Assembly: GCA_023413645.1 (NCBI GenBank)
Contig: JAEZPN010000092.1
Location: 1 to 30,821, forward strand
From: Bacteroidota bacterium
GTDB lineage: Bacteria; Bacteroidota; Bacteroidia; Bacteroidales; Rikenellaceae
Direction of reading: 5' to 3'
DNA: 30,821 bases
Part shown: positions 14,348 to 23,393 of the stretch, in pieces
Position numbering within the stretch: position 1 is the stretch's first letter
Layout: every line of letters begins with the position of its first letter
The notes under the pieces: generated by a model
The model's database searches: none
Told to the model about the DNA's origin: nothing
What the model saw: only the letters and a program-made list of their open reading frames with translations
Made by a program: the position numbers and the translations under genes

Positions 14348-15535
14348 TTACTTAATGTTAAGCTTCTTGCGAATATCCTTAGGAATAGCGTTCTTGTGAA
14401 CGATGATGTTCATAGTCTTGTAACGAGCAAATGCCTTTGTTACATACCACAAACCCTTGTAAGTACCAGCCTCGCCCCATGAGTTCTTAACCATGTAGTA
14501 CTCAGTGCCGTTCTGATCCTTTGCGATACCGTAGATCTGCATACCGTGGTCGTCAGTAGTCTCCCAGTTGTCGTAAGCACGCTGACGCTCCTCCTGTGTG
14601 CACCACTTCTGTGATGAAGGCATAGGAGTATTCTTCTTCTCCTCCTCGGTGAGGTTGAGCCACTTAGCCATATCAGAACCCTGGAGATCTGCACCCTTAG
14701 AGTCGTCAGGAAGAACGGCTGTACCCATGCGAGTGAAGCCCTTCTCGCTTACGTCGCTACCCCAAGCGATAGTGTAACCCTCCATGATAGCGTTGTCAAA
14801 CACCTCCATCAACTCATCGATAGGAAGGTTGTATGACTGAGCCCAACGCCAGTTATCGGGAATCTCGATAGCGAATGATGTGTAGAAGGGGTGGTGAGTG
14901 TAAGAAGTCAAAGATACATAGTCCTCAGCGTTCAAACCCAAAGACTCGTAGAATGACTTAGGAGTGTACTCTACACCCTCATATGTGAATGACTCGGGAC
15001 GCTCGCCGAGGTAGATATCGTGGATAGCCTCGATAGACTTCTTCCACAACATCTCGCCCTCAGGGCTTACCTGCAAGCTGCGGTGGTTGCCCTTAGCGAT
15101 AGCAGCTACAACAGCGTCGCTAACAGCTGAAAGCTCATTGTGGTTGCTGAGCTCCATGCCGTACATAACACCTGGACGCATCTCTGCCTCGGGAACGAGA
15201 CCGAAAGCCTCCATACCGTAGATTACATCGTAGAATGAACCACCCTGTGCGAAAGATACGTCGCCGTGAGTGCGAACAGCCTTCTCAGCACGCTCGAGGT
15301 AGGTGTTGTGTACGATAAACATCTCCGAGAAGTCGTACTCACCCTTGCCCATACGCAAAAGCTCTGACTCGATGAATGCCAATGATGAGTAGCACCAGCA
15401 AGTACCTGCCTGGTTCTGATTCTTGATGCTAGTGATAGGGTTCTCCTTCACTACTGTGAACTCGGGAGTAAACTCCTGAGCCATAGCACCTGTAGCCATG
15501 ATAAGGCCGAGTGCCAAACCAAAGATTTTCTTCAT
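14348..15535 (-). CDS. Secreted C1 cysteine peptidase, bleomycin hydrolase/PepC type
   Basis: This 395-residue peptidase has a signal peptide (cleavage likely after AMA, about residue 19) and no lipobox, so it should be periplasmic or secreted. The papain-like catalytic set is complete: the oxyanion Gln40 and catalytic Cys46 in NQNQAGTCWCYSS, His330 in DDHGMQIYG and Asn351 in VKNSWGEAG. The lengthy insert between the Cys and His parts and the motif YDFSEMFIVHNTYLERAEKA follow the C1B bleomycin hydrolase/aminopeptidase C family, whose characterised members are mostly cytoplasmic. The C-terminus (NIIVHKNAIPKDIRKKLNIK) does not show the usual inward-pointing tail that makes those enzymes aminopeptidases. 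It lies downstream of topA but is separated from it by 109 bases. It ends at a double-hairpin terminator. Confidence 0.93.
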   Translation of the reverse strand: MKKIFGLALGLIMATGAMAQEFTPEFTVVKENPITSIKNQNQAGTCWCYSSLAFIESELLRMGKGEYDFSEMFIVHNTYLERAEKAVRTHGDVSFAQGGSFYDVIYGMEAFGLVPEAEMRPGVMYGMELSNHNELSAVSDAVVAAIAKGNHRSLQVSPEGEMLWKKSIEAIHDIYLGERPESFTYEGVEYTPKSFYESLGLNAEDYVSLTSYTHHPFYTSFAIEIPDNWRWAQSYNLPIDELMEVFDNAIMEGYTIAWGSDVSEKGFTRMGTAVLPDDSKGADLQGSDMAKWLNLTEEEKKNTPMPSSQKWCTQEERQRAYDNWETTDDHGMQIYGIAKDQNGTEYYMVKNSWGEAGTYKGLWYVTKAFARYKTMNIIVHKNAIPKDIRKKLNIK

Positions 15536-15644
15536 AATAAAACTAGTTTTAAGGTAAATATTTATTTTTCTATACTCTTATCTCATACCTCAATGATGTG
15601 GGGTGTGGAGCTCAGCCTACGCCTACGCCCTCCTGCCACACATA

Positions 15645-17945
15645 TTATCTCTTTGTCTTTGCTACTATGCGCTGGCAATCGGTATAAGTGAGGGTCTCAA
15701 CCTTAGAACCACGGGGGATGCGGTAGTTTTTGCCATTATATGCGATGTATGGACCATACTGACCACTCTTGATCACCATTGCGGCATCCTCAGTGAAGGT
15801 GCGGATGGGCTCCGATGCTGCGCGCTGTTTAGCAATGCTCTCCTGCAAAAGCTCTACAGCACGCTCGTAAGTGATGGTATAGGGGTCGTCGGTCTTTGTC
15901 AACGATGCGAAGCTCTTGCCGTGGCGCACGTAGGGGCCAAACTTACCCAAGCCCACCATGAGGGCCTCACCCTCGTAGTTGCCGAGGTTGCGGGGAAGTG
16001 CGAAGAGTTCCAATGCCTCCTCCAAAGTGATAGACTCAATGAGCTGTCCCTTCTTCAAGGATGCAAACTGTCCCTTCTCGCCATCGGGGCTCTCGAGCTC
16101 CACCATGGGGCCATAGCGACCAATGCGGGCCTTGACGGTAAGACCTGTCTTGGGGTCTACGCCCAAGACACGTACAGACTGCGAGCCTCGCTCAATCTGC
16201 GTACCTACGGCCGCATCCACAAGCTGATGGAAAGGACTGTAGAAGTCACAAATCATAGACGTCCAGGTAATCTCGCCGTCGGCAACGCGGTCAAACTCCT
16301 TCTCGACATTCGCAGTGAAGTGGTAGTCGATGATAGACTTAAACTGCGACTCGAGGTAGTCGTTTACAATCATGCCTATATCTGTGGGAGCAAGGCGGCT
16401 CTTTTCGCGACCATAGCTCTCCGTTACAAGCTTCTCCGAGATCTTCTCACCCGAGAGTGTGAGCTGCACAATCTGGCGCTTCTGGCCATCGCGGTTCTGC
16501 TTCACGACATAGCCGCGGTTGATGATTGTGGTGATGGTAGGAGCGTATGTTGAGGGTCGGCCAATGCCAAGCTCCTCGAGGCGCTTTACGAGTGCCGCCT
16601 CATTGTAGCGTGCAGGGGCCTGTGTGTAGCGCTCAGATGCGGTGATAGTGGTAGCGATGACGCTATCGCCAACCTGCATCTTTGGCAAGATACCACCCTC
16701 GCCCTCCTGCTGTGCATCCTCATCCACGCTCTCAGAGTAGAGGCGCATGAAACCGTCGAAGCGGACAACCTCACCCTGTGAGATGAACTGCTCGGAACGC
16801 TTCGAGAGGTCGATAACAATCTGTGTGCGGTCGAGCTCCGCAGGTACCATCTGCGAGGCTACGGTACGCTTCCAGATAAGGTCGTAGAGGCGCTTCTCTG
16901 CCGCGGTACCCTCAATCTCGTGACGCTCGATATATGATGGGCGGATAGCCTCGTGTGCCTCCTGCGCACCCTTAGACTTCGTCTTGAAGTTGTGGGGGTA
17001 TGAATACTTAGCACCAAAGAGGCGTGTAATCTCATTCTTGCACTGCGAGATAGCCATCTGCGATAGGTTCACAGAGTCGGTACGCATATAGGTAATGAGA
17101 CCCTGCTCGTAGAGTTTCTGTGCTACGGACATTGTCTGCGACACACTCATACCGAGCTTACGACCAGCCTCCTGCTGCAATGTAGAGGTGGTGAAGGGAG
17201 GTGCTGCATAGCGCTGCACGGGCTTCTCCTCGGCCTTAGATACGGTGAAGTGCTCACCGATGCACTCCTTGAGGAACTGCTCAGCCTCGTCACGTGTGTC
17301 GAAGCCCTGCGACAAGGTAGCCTTGAAGAGAGTCTTCTCCTGGTCCTCAGCGGCGTAGAACTGACCCACAACGCGGAACTGCGCAACGGGTTTAAAGTTG
17401 ATGATATCGCGTTCACGCTCAACAATCAAGCGCACAGCGACACTCTGAACACGGCCTGCAGAGAGTGCGGGACGCACCTTCTTCCACAATACGGGAGAGA
17501 GTTCGAAACCTACCAAACGGTCCAACACGCGGCGTGCCTGCTGCGCATTTACAAGGTTAAGGTCGATGGTGCGAGGGTTCTCGATAGCATCGAGGATAGC
17601 ACGCTGCGTAATCTCATGGAAGACGATACGCTTAGTGCGGTCTATGGGCAAATCCAAGACCTTTGCCAAGTGCCATGCAATAGCCTCTCCCTCGCGGTCC
17701 TCATCGGATGCCAACCACACGGTCTTTGCCTCACGTGCCATGCGCGAAAGCTCGTCTACAACCTTGCGCTTATCCTCTGGTATCTCGTAAATGGGTTCAA
17801 AATCTTTATCGAGGTTTATACCGAGTCCCTTCTTCGCCAAGTCGCGGATATGTCCAAAGCTCGACTTTACTTTGAAGTCCTTGCCGAGGAACTTCTCGAT
17901 AGTCTTCGCCTTTGCGGGAGACTCTACAATAACCAAATTCTCCAT
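15645..17945 (-). CDS. topA: DNA topoisomerase I (type IA)
   Basis: This 766-residue enzyme relaxes negative supercoils by passing one strand through a transient break. The Toprim domain at the N-terminus has LVIVESPAKAKTI (Glu8) and DEDREGE (81-87). The catalytic Tyr286 is in GLITYMRTDSVNLS, and the family GRPSTYAPTI motif follows later. After the core come C-terminal topoisomerase repeats (GRYGPMVELESPDG, GKFGPYVRHG, GQYGPYIAYNGKNYRIP) with no Cys4 zinc ribbons, unlike the E. coli enzyme. I chose the ATG at 17945 (MENLVIVESPAK), the usual family start; a longer frame to 17975 runs into a hairpin. The gene stands 86 bases downstream of the DUF4270 gene and may be partly fed by read-through from it. 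Confidence 0.97.
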   Translation of the reverse strand: MENLVIVESPAKAKTIEKFLGKDFKVKSSFGHIRDLAKKGLGINLDKDFEPIYEIPEDKRKVVDELSRMAREAKTVWLASDEDREGEAIAWHLAKVLDLPIDRTKRIVFHEITQRAILDAIENPRTIDLNLVNAQQARRVLDRLVGFELSPVLWKKVRPALSAGRVQSVAVRLIVERERDIINFKPVAQFRVVGQFYAAEDQEKTLFKATLSQGFDTRDEAEQFLKECIGEHFTVSKAEEKPVQRYAAPPFTTSTLQQEAGRKLGMSVSQTMSVAQKLYEQGLITYMRTDSVNLSQMAISQCKNEITRLFGAKYSYPHNFKTKSKGAQEAHEAIRPSYIERHEIEGTAAEKRLYDLIWKRTVASQMVPAELDRTQIVIDLSKRSEQFISQGEVVRFDGFMRLYSESVDEDAQQEGEGGILPKMQVGDSVIATTITASERYTQAPARYNEAALVKRLEELGIGRPSTYAPTITTIINRGYVVKQNRDGQKRQIVQLTLSGEKISEKLVTESYGREKSRLAPTDIGMIVNDYLESQFKSIIDYHFTANVEKEFDRVADGEITWTSMICDFYSPFHQLVDAAVGTQIERGSQSVRVLGVDPKTGLTVKARIGRYGPMVELESPDGEKGQFASLKKGQLIESITLEEALELFALPRNLGNYEGEALMVGLGKFGPYVRHGKSFASLTKTDDPYTITYERAVELLQESIAKQRAASEPIRTFTEDAAMVIKSGQYGPYIAYNGKNYRIPRGSKVETLTYTDCQRIVAKTKR

Positions 17946-17971
17946 CACTCTTCTTAACTTTATTTCAAACA

Positions 17972-18002
17972 GCAAAACCTATGTAGCGGCACATAGGTTT
18001 GC
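17972..18002 (-). terminator. Probable terminator or attenuator between DUF4270 gene and topA
   Basis: GCAAAACCTATGT pairs with ACATAGGTTTGC (one bulged A) around a 6-base loop. On the minus strand it is followed by TGTTTG and lacks a continuous T run, so termination may be partial. It lies 29 bases past the DUF4270 stop and 26 bases before the topA ATG. Confidence 0.5.
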
Positions 18003-18031
18003 TAAATCTCATTCTTTCAAGTGTTAACTAC

Positions 18032-19678
18032 CTATCTTACAATGGTATATGTCAAATCCAATGTGATAGGTGCTGTAGTCTCGCTCTCGGTGCCATAGTC
18101 GCCACCATACACCGCCTGGCGGTTGAAGCCGAAGCAGTTGGCTGCCTCGGGACCCAAGTACATGCGGCGTAAACTTACCAACGACTCGCTCTCGGGTTCA
18201 TATCCCTCCTCAAACTTCTCGAGCTTCACTTTGCCACTCTCATCGACATTATCCTGTGCCGCCATCATCAACGACTGGATATGTGTTGAGATATCCATGG
18301 TGTAGGCTGCCAACGAGCGGTTGAGGTAACCACCATACTCAAGGCTGTATGACGAATCGTAGCTATATGGGTAGTCGGTGATACCAATCAACGATGCACC
18401 ATATGCCGTATATAGACCCATGCGGTCCATAGAGCTATTCATCATCTCACCCATCTTGATAGGGTCGATATTGAGGTAGTCGTAACCTGCGCCCTCGAGG
18501 TATATCATGAGGCGCGCCTGATTCACTGAGACCTTTGCATTCTTCTCGCTGAGCGCAATATCTGCCAACGACTGGATAAACTCGTCGCTGAACCATATCT
18601 CAGTAACGACACCACCCATGCCATCTACATAACCTACACGCACTTCGGGGTTATTCTCAACATCTGCAACCATAGAGCCAGCAAAGTCGTGCGACACGCG
18701 GTTGATTGAGACGTTGCCAACCTCCAAATCGCGCTCCGCAGGGTCGATGTAGAAGTTGTAGACCATCTGTGCGGTATCACGGATAATGGTGGGGTCCTCC
18801 TCGTAACGACTACGCGCATAGAGGATGAGAGCCGAATTCTCCAAATTGGTAGCAAACATAGCACCCTCGCCCTCGATCTCCTCGGCGGGCTCGATATATA
18901 CGCCGCGCACCTTCTCGATGAACTTAGCCTCATTACCAGCAACATAGAGGCCGTCGTTATCGTAGGCAAAGCCACCATTCGCAGAGAGTTCCTCGTCTGA
19001 CGTAAACATCAGGCGTGAGATATACTCGCGTGTTGCCGCTGTGCGTTTTAGTGTTACACGTGCGCTATGAGGCTTCTCCATGTCACCCACGTAGAGTCCC
19101 TTAGTGTAGTCGGGGTACTCGAACGTGAAGATAGGTTCGTCAGCGACATAGGGCGTAGGATCGAAGTTGATATAGAAGGTAGAATCCTTCTTATCTTTCG
19201 CACTCGCGATATAGTCGTTCGAGGTTATCTCGTAGACATTGAACTTGCGAGGCTTGAGTGTATCGCCATGGAAGTCCTGAACGTAGAGTGCCAAGACCAT
19301 AGAGTCGAAGATGGGACGGTATCCCCAGCCACGCTCCTCGCCGAGTGTAACACCGAAGATCATCTGTGTCATGAAGCCCGCACGACGCTCACCATAGATA
19401 TCGCTACGCTCCGCACCGAAGTATGCCAACTCTAAGTTTGACGAAGCGATAGAGTCTGTCTGGTAGAGACGTGTCTGCAGAAGCTGACAACTCTCCGAGT
19501 TCTCACCCTCCGTCCACTGACCAGTGCGGTAGACACGGCGCTTAAGCTCCATATTTTGCTTTGTGGGCACGAATTCCGAGCCCAAGGTATAGTCTACCTC
19601 GGTGGTGCAGCTAACAGCCATAACGGCCATAACCACACACGCCAACACAGAGACTATCAACCTTTTACAACTCATCAT
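18032..19678 (-). CDS. DUF4270 family lipoprotein
   Basis: This 548-residue protein begins with a signal peptide ending in a lipobox (VMAVMAVSC) followed by TTEVDYTLGSEFVP, the typical opening of the DUF4270 family, which is largely confined to Bacteroidota. The rest is beta-rich, with phrases such as GFMTQMIFGVTL, FYIDPAERDLEVGN and YAVYGGDYGTE. Function is unknown; an outer-membrane or surface location follows from the lipobox. Start codons at 19678 and 19675 are both possible. Either overlaps the end of the GT5-like gene by 11-14 bases, which implies translational coupling. I recall this same gene pair in other Bacteroidales, which suggests that the two products work together. It is the last gene of the long minus-strand operon before a probable partial terminator. 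Confidence 0.88.
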   Translation of the reverse strand: MMSCKRLIVSVLACVVMAVMAVSCTTEVDYTLGSEFVPTKQNMELKRRVYRTGQWTEGENSESCQLLQTRLYQTDSIASSNLELAYFGAERSDIYGERRAGFMTQMIFGVTLGEERGWGYRPIFDSMVLALYVQDFHGDTLKPRKFNVYEITSNDYIASAKDKKDSTFYINFDPTPYVADEPIFTFEYPDYTKGLYVGDMEKPHSARVTLKRTAATREYISRLMFTSDEELSANGGFAYDNDGLYVAGNEAKFIEKVRGVYIEPAEEIEGEGAMFATNLENSALILYARSRYEEDPTIIRDTAQMVYNFYIDPAERDLEVGNVSINRVSHDFAGSMVADVENNPEVRVGYVDGMGGVVTEIWFSDEFIQSLADIALSEKNAKVSVNQARLMIYLEGAGYDYLNIDPIKMGEMMNSSMDRMGLYTAYGASLIGITDYPYSYDSSYSLEYGGYLNRSLAAYTMDISTHIQSLMMAAQDNVDESGKVKLEKFEEGYEPESESLVSLRRMYLGPEAANCFGFNRQAVYGGDYGTESETTAPITLDLTYTIVR

Positions 19679-20471
19679 AGAATTTTTTGTAGTTATCGAA
19701 GATCTCCTTAGTATCGCCCTCGGCATACTCCAAAATCTTCTTGCCTGTAGTGCGTGCATACTCCAAAACTGTGGGGTCTGCATCTGCCGAGGTAACAATT
19801 ATACCATCGGCATAATCTATAACGTAGCGATATAGGTTTTCGTACGTGGGCTCCTCCAAAATAGACATTTTGCTCTCCATGACACCCTCGCCCTCGAGTT
19901 TCTGCTTGAAGTCGGCAGCGAGTGTGCCCTCGAACTTGTCGGCACCCAACGACAACACAATCTTCACATCGCGGAACAAGGGGTCGTCGTACAACACATG
20001 CTTCAAATACATGGGCACAACAGCCGAGAACCAGCCGTGGCAGTGTACAATGGTTGGAGACCAACGCAACTTCTTGACAGTCTCGAGCATACCGCGAGCG
20101 AAGAATATCGCACGATCGTCGTTATCCTCAAACATCTTGCCCTCCTCATCGTGCAAGATTGCGCGACGTGAGAAGTAGTCGTCGTTATCGATAAAGTAAA
20201 TCTGTATGCGCGCAGCAGGGATAGAGGCCACCTTGATAATTAGCTGGTGGTCGTTATCGTTGATAATGAGGTTCATACCAGAGAGGCGAATCACCTCGTG
20301 GAGCTGGTTACGACGCTCATTGATGCAACCATAGCGAGGCATGAACGTACGCACCTCTGCGCCACGCTCCTGCATCTGACGTGCCATCTCGATACTGAGC
20401 TTCGAGAGCTCATTCTCGGGCAAATAGGGAGAAATCTCCTGGCACACATACAATATCTTATTTGTTGCCAT
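19665..20471 (-). CDS. Glycogen/starch synthase N-domain-like protein (GT5 half)
   Basis: This 268-residue protein resembles only the N-terminal Rossmann domain (GT5) of glycogen synthases. It has ILYVCQEISPYLPENELSKL near the start, EVRTFMPRYG, YFIDNDDYFSR, DNDDRAIFFARGMLE and the HCHGWFSAVVPMYLK segment. Real bacterial glycogen synthases are about 480 residues, carry KxGGL near the N-terminus to bind ADP-glucose, and have a second GT1-like domain. Here KxGGL is replaced by PENELSKLS and the second domain is absent. It is often annotated as glycogen/starch synthase in Bacteroidales, but from sequence I doubt that activity. It starts 14 bases after queA and overlaps the DUF4270 gene, so a regulatory or glycan-binding role linked to an exported lipoprotein is as likely. 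Confidence 0.82.
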   Translation of the reverse strand: MATNKILYVCQEISPYLPENELSKLSIEMARQMQERGAEVRTFMPRYGCINERRNQLHEVIRLSGMNLIINDNDHQLIIKVASIPAARIQIYFIDNDDYFSRRAILHDEEGKMFEDNDDRAIFFARGMLETVKKLRWSPTIVHCHGWFSAVVPMYLKHVLYDDPLFRDVKIVLSLGADKFEGTLAADFKQKLEGEGVMESKMSILEEPTYENLYRYVIDYADGIIVTSADADPTVLEYARTTGKKILEYAEGDTKEIFDNYKKFYDEL

Positions 20472-20485
20472 AATCTACTCTATTA

Positions 20486-21535
20486 CTACAAAATCAACAT
20501 CGCATCACCATATGTACCGAAGCGATAACCCTCCTCCTTAGCTACCTTGTAGGCATTCATGATGATATCGTAGCCACCGAATGCTGCAACCATCATCAAC
20601 TGTGTTGAGTATGGGAGGTGGAAGTTCGATACAAAGGCATCTGCCGCTGTGAACTGATAGGGGTGGAAGATGAACTTGTTTGTCCAACCATCCATGGGCT
20701 TAAGCATGCCACCAACAGATACGGCTGTCTCCATAGCACGCATAACGGTTGTGCCGATAGCTACAACCTTATGACCCTCACGCTTCGCAGTGTTGATGAC
20801 GTTGGCGGTCTCCTCGTTGATGAAGAACTGCTCAGAATCCATCTTATGCTTTGACAAATCCTCAACATCGACAGTGCGGAAGTTACCCAAGCCCACGTGG
20901 AGCGTGAGGAAGGCCTTGTCGATACCCTTAATCTCCATGCGCTTCATGAGGTGCTTCGAGAAATGAAGACCCGCTGTGGGAGCAGCTACGGCGCCCTCAT
21001 GCTCAGCATAGATAGTCTGATACCACTCCTCATCCTCGGGCACTACATTTGCGCGCACCCAACGTGGAAGTGGTGTCTCACCCATAGCGTAGAGCGCCTC
21101 CTTGAACTCCTCGTACGAACCATCGAACAAGAAGCGGAGGGTACGACCACGCGAAGTGGTGTTATCAATAACCTCGGCACCCATAAGCTCATCATCACCG
21201 AAGTAGAGCTTGTTGCCGATACGAATCTTTCGTGCGGGGTCTACCAATACATCCCACAAGCGCAACTCACGGTTGAGCTCACGGAGCAAGAAGATCTCGA
21301 TGTCGGCACCTGTCTTCTCCTTGCAACCCTGCAGACGTGCGGGGAATACCTTCGTGTTGTTAAACACGAACATATCCTTCTCGTCGAAATACTCGATAAT
21401 ATCCTTGAATGTGCGATGCTCAATCTCGCCTGTCGAGCGATGCAACACCATTAGGCGTGCATCGTCACGATTTATCGTAGGATACTGTGCTATCATATCC
21501 TGCGAAAAGTCGTAACCATACTGCGATAACTTCAT
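20486..21535 (-). CDS. queA: tRNA preQ1(34) S-adenosylmethionine ribosyltransferase-isomerase
   Basis: This 349-residue cytoplasmic enzyme moves the ribosyl group of SAM onto preQ1 at tRNA wobble position 34, giving epoxyqueuosine in the queuosine pathway. The length is standard. Family stretches are MKLSQYGYDFSQDMIAQYPTINRDDARLMVLHR at the start, VFNNTKVFPARLQG, EHEGAVAAPTAGLHFS, FLTLHVGLGNFRTV and the C-terminal YRFGTYGDAMLIL. It lies 50 bases downstream of truB in the same direction, so two tRNA-modification genes are read together. No tgt or queG gene is in the window. Confidence 0.97.
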   Translation of the reverse strand: MKLSQYGYDFSQDMIAQYPTINRDDARLMVLHRSTGEIEHRTFKDIIEYFDEKDMFVFNNTKVFPARLQGCKEKTGADIEIFLLRELNRELRLWDVLVDPARKIRIGNKLYFGDDELMGAEVIDNTTSRGRTLRFLFDGSYEEFKEALYAMGETPLPRWVRANVVPEDEEWYQTIYAEHEGAVAAPTAGLHFSKHLMKRMEIKGIDKAFLTLHVGLGNFRTVDVEDLSKHKMDSEQFFINEETANVINTAKREGHKVVAIGTTVMRAMETAVSVGGMLKPMDGWTNKFIFHPYQFTAADAFVSNFHLPYSTQLMMVAAFGGYDIIMNAYKVAKEEGYRFGTYGDAMLIL

Positions 21536-21585
21536 ATTTCTTTCAAAAAAAGCGTGTAATAATCAAGTAATATACGCAAAATCTT

Positions 21586-22299
21586 CTATTTTGTTTCACA
21601 CTCACGCAACTTTTCCATAAAATCGTCCAGTGTGTGCGACTTTTCGACGGTAAAACCACCACTGCGTGTGCGACGCAATGATGTTAGGTAAGCGCCACTA
21701 TTGAGTGCCTCGCCAATCTCGAATGCCAACGAGCGGATGTAGGTGCCCTTACTACAGCGAACACGAATCTTTATACGTGGCATATCGTACTCCAACAACT
21801 CCATCTCGTAGATGTTGATAAGAGCCTTCTTAAGCTCAATCTCCTCACCAGCACGCGCAAACTCATAGGCACGCACACCCTGCACCTTTTTTGCAGAATA
21901 GAGTGGGGGCAACTGCTCGCGCTCACCCGTAAGGCTCTTGAGAGCCTCCTCAACCATCTCGCGTGTGATATGCTCTGTGGGGTAGGTGTTATCTACCTCG
22001 TGCTCCATATCGCCACTGGGCGTTGTTGCGCCGAGCATAAGCTCTGCAACATACTCCTTCTCCTCGGCCTGAAGCGCCTCAACCTGCTTCGTAGCACGAC
22101 CTATACATACGAGCAAAATACCCGTAGCCAAAGGGTCGAGCGTACCAGCATGACCTATCTTAATCTTGGGGTAACCACACTTGCGCAACTGAAACTTTAT
22201 CTTACGCACAACATCGGCACTTGTCCACTCATAAGGCTTATCAATAACAGCGACATAGCCCTCTGGGAACTCAACCCCACGTAATGTAAACTCCTCCAT
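21586..22299 (-). CDS. truB: tRNA pseudouridine(55) synthase TruB
   Basis: This 237-residue cytoplasmic enzyme isomerises uridine 55 in the T loop of nearly all elongator tRNAs. The catalytic motif GHAGTLDPLATG holds the nucleophile Asp55. Other family segments are KPYEWTSADVVRKI, the substrate motif LPPLYSAKKVQGVRAYEFAR and RVRCSKGTYIRSLAFEIG. The protein is short because it lacks the C-terminal PUA domain found in many TruB proteins, as is usual in this phylum. It begins 17 bases after the uppP stop. Confidence 0.96.
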   Translation of the reverse strand: MEEFTLRGVEFPEGYVAVIDKPYEWTSADVVRKIKFQLRKCGYPKIKIGHAGTLDPLATGILLVCIGRATKQVEALQAEEKEYVAELMLGATTPSGDMEHEVDNTYPTEHITREMVEEALKSLTGEREQLPPLYSAKKVQGVRAYEFARAGEEIELKKALINIYEMELLEYDMPRIKIRVRCSKGTYIRSLAFEIGEALNSGAYLTSLRRTRSGGFTVEKSHTLDDFMEKLRECETK

Positions 22300-22316
22300 T
22301 TACTACTATTTATTAT

Positions 22317-23120
22317 TTAGAATATATACGAACCTATAGCTACCATGCCCACCACAGCACAGTAGATAGCAAACCAAATAAGTTTGCCACGCTTCACCAT
22401 ATCAATCATAAAGCGACAAGCGAGGCAGCCCACAACGAAGGCTGTCACAAAACCTGCAACGAGCGATATAGTAGAGATGCCCGCAATAGCAAAGCCATCA
22501 TCTATAATATGTAGCAGTGTCTCACCCATGATAGGTGCCAAGACCATAAGGAACGAGAATGTTGCAACGACATCTTTGCGGTTGCCCAAGAGCAGGCCCG
22601 TAGCTATGGTGCTACCCGAACGTGAGAGACCAGGAGTTGCCGCCACAGCCTGTGCCACACCTATAATTAGGGCATCGCGATAGGAGATCGACTCCTTCTG
22701 GCGTGGCTTAGCGTAGTATGCGAATGCCAAGAGCGTAGCGGTAACCAAAAGCATCGCACCCACAACTACCATAACATAGTTCGAAGCAAGCACCGCATCT
22801 ATCTGATCCTTAAGCGTAAAGCCCACAATACCGATAGGTATCATAGATATGATGAGTTTCAAAATATAAGCCTTCTCTTCGTTCATGCCGCGAGTAAAAA
22901 GACCCCTACCTACACCCACAATCTCACGCCACAACACAACGATAGTACTCAACACCGTAGCGGCATGGAGCACAACATCAAAGGCGAGGTTTTCTTCCAA
23001 CTCTACGCCGAGGAGCTCCTTAGCTAGCTGCAAGTGGCCACTACTCGACACAGGCAGAAACTCCGTAAGTCCCTGCACTGCACCCAAGATTATCGACTCG
23101 AAAATAGACATACCCTCCAT
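22317..23120 (-). CDS. uppP: Undecaprenyl-diphosphatase (UppP/BacA)
   Basis: This 267-residue integral membrane enzyme dephosphorylates undecaprenyl diphosphate to recycle the lipid carrier of peptidoglycan and surface glycans. Family motifs are QGLTEFLPVSSSGHL (about 16-30, with the catalytic Glu20 region) and PGLSRSGSTI (the PGxSRSxxT motif). About eight hydrophobic segments are visible, as usual. The ATG at 23120 or 23111 (MSIFES) could be the start; the first lies 5 bases after the DUF3098 stop. Resistance to bacitracin by overproduction is a known property of the family. Confidence 0.97.
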   Translation of the reverse strand: MEGMSIFESIILGAVQGLTEFLPVSSSGHLQLAKELLGVELEENLAFDVVLHAATVLSTIVVLWREIVGVGRGLFTRGMNEEKAYILKLIISMIPIGIVGFTLKDQIDAVLASNYVMVVVGAMLLVTATLLAFAYYAKPRQKESISYRDALIIGVAQAVAATPGLSRSGSTIATGLLLGNRKDVVATFSFLMVLAPIMGETLLHIIDDGFAIAGISTISLVAGFVTAFVVGCLACRFMIDMVKRGKLIWFAIYCAVVGMVAIGSYIF

Positions 23121-23125
23121 ACGTC

Positions 23126-23392
23126 CTACTTCTCATCTTTGTTAGACCTATTGAAGCGAAGCATGATGCCCAAAGCCACGGTTACAAAGCCCAAGAGTAC
23201 CATGATGGGGGCAATGGTGATGCGGCGCACAGAGTATATCGACTCATCGAACTGAGTAACAGTGTGGTCGCCACCACCCGACATAAGGATAAATCCCACA
23301 ACTACAACCAGAAGACCAGCACCCATAAGGGCGTAGTTCTTAGCGTTAAAGGGCATAGGCTTCTTATTGCCGTCCTGCTTATTCTCTATCAT
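23126..23392 (-). CDS. DUF3098 small membrane protein
   Basis: This 88-residue protein has a lysine-rich cytoplasmic start, then MPFNAKNYALMGAGLLVVVVGFILMSGGG, the recognisable DUF3098 opening, with a first membrane helix at about 22-39. A second helix follows at about 57-77 (TIAPIMVLLGFVTVALGIML), with a polar end. The family is found in Bacteroidota beside ftsX and has no known function. It sits one base after ftsX and five bases before uppP, so the three are surely translated from one message; a role in division or envelope assembly is inferred from position. Confidence 0.88.
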   Translation of the reverse strand: MIENKQDGNKKPMPFNAKNYALMGAGLLVVVVGFILMSGGGDHTVTQFDESIYSVRRITIAPIMVLLGFVTVALGIMLRFNRSNKDEK

Positions 23393-23393
23393 A

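Noticed and set aside
15603..16553. Long open frame of 316 codons on the plus strand opposite topA
   Set aside because: It lies wholly antisense to a well-supported topA gene apart from a short end, has no ribosome binding site and no recognisable protein pattern.
22317..23120. uppP as an acquired bacitracin resistance gene
   Set aside because: It lies in a conserved housekeeping operon with normal codon use and is the usual lipid-carrier recycling enzyme.
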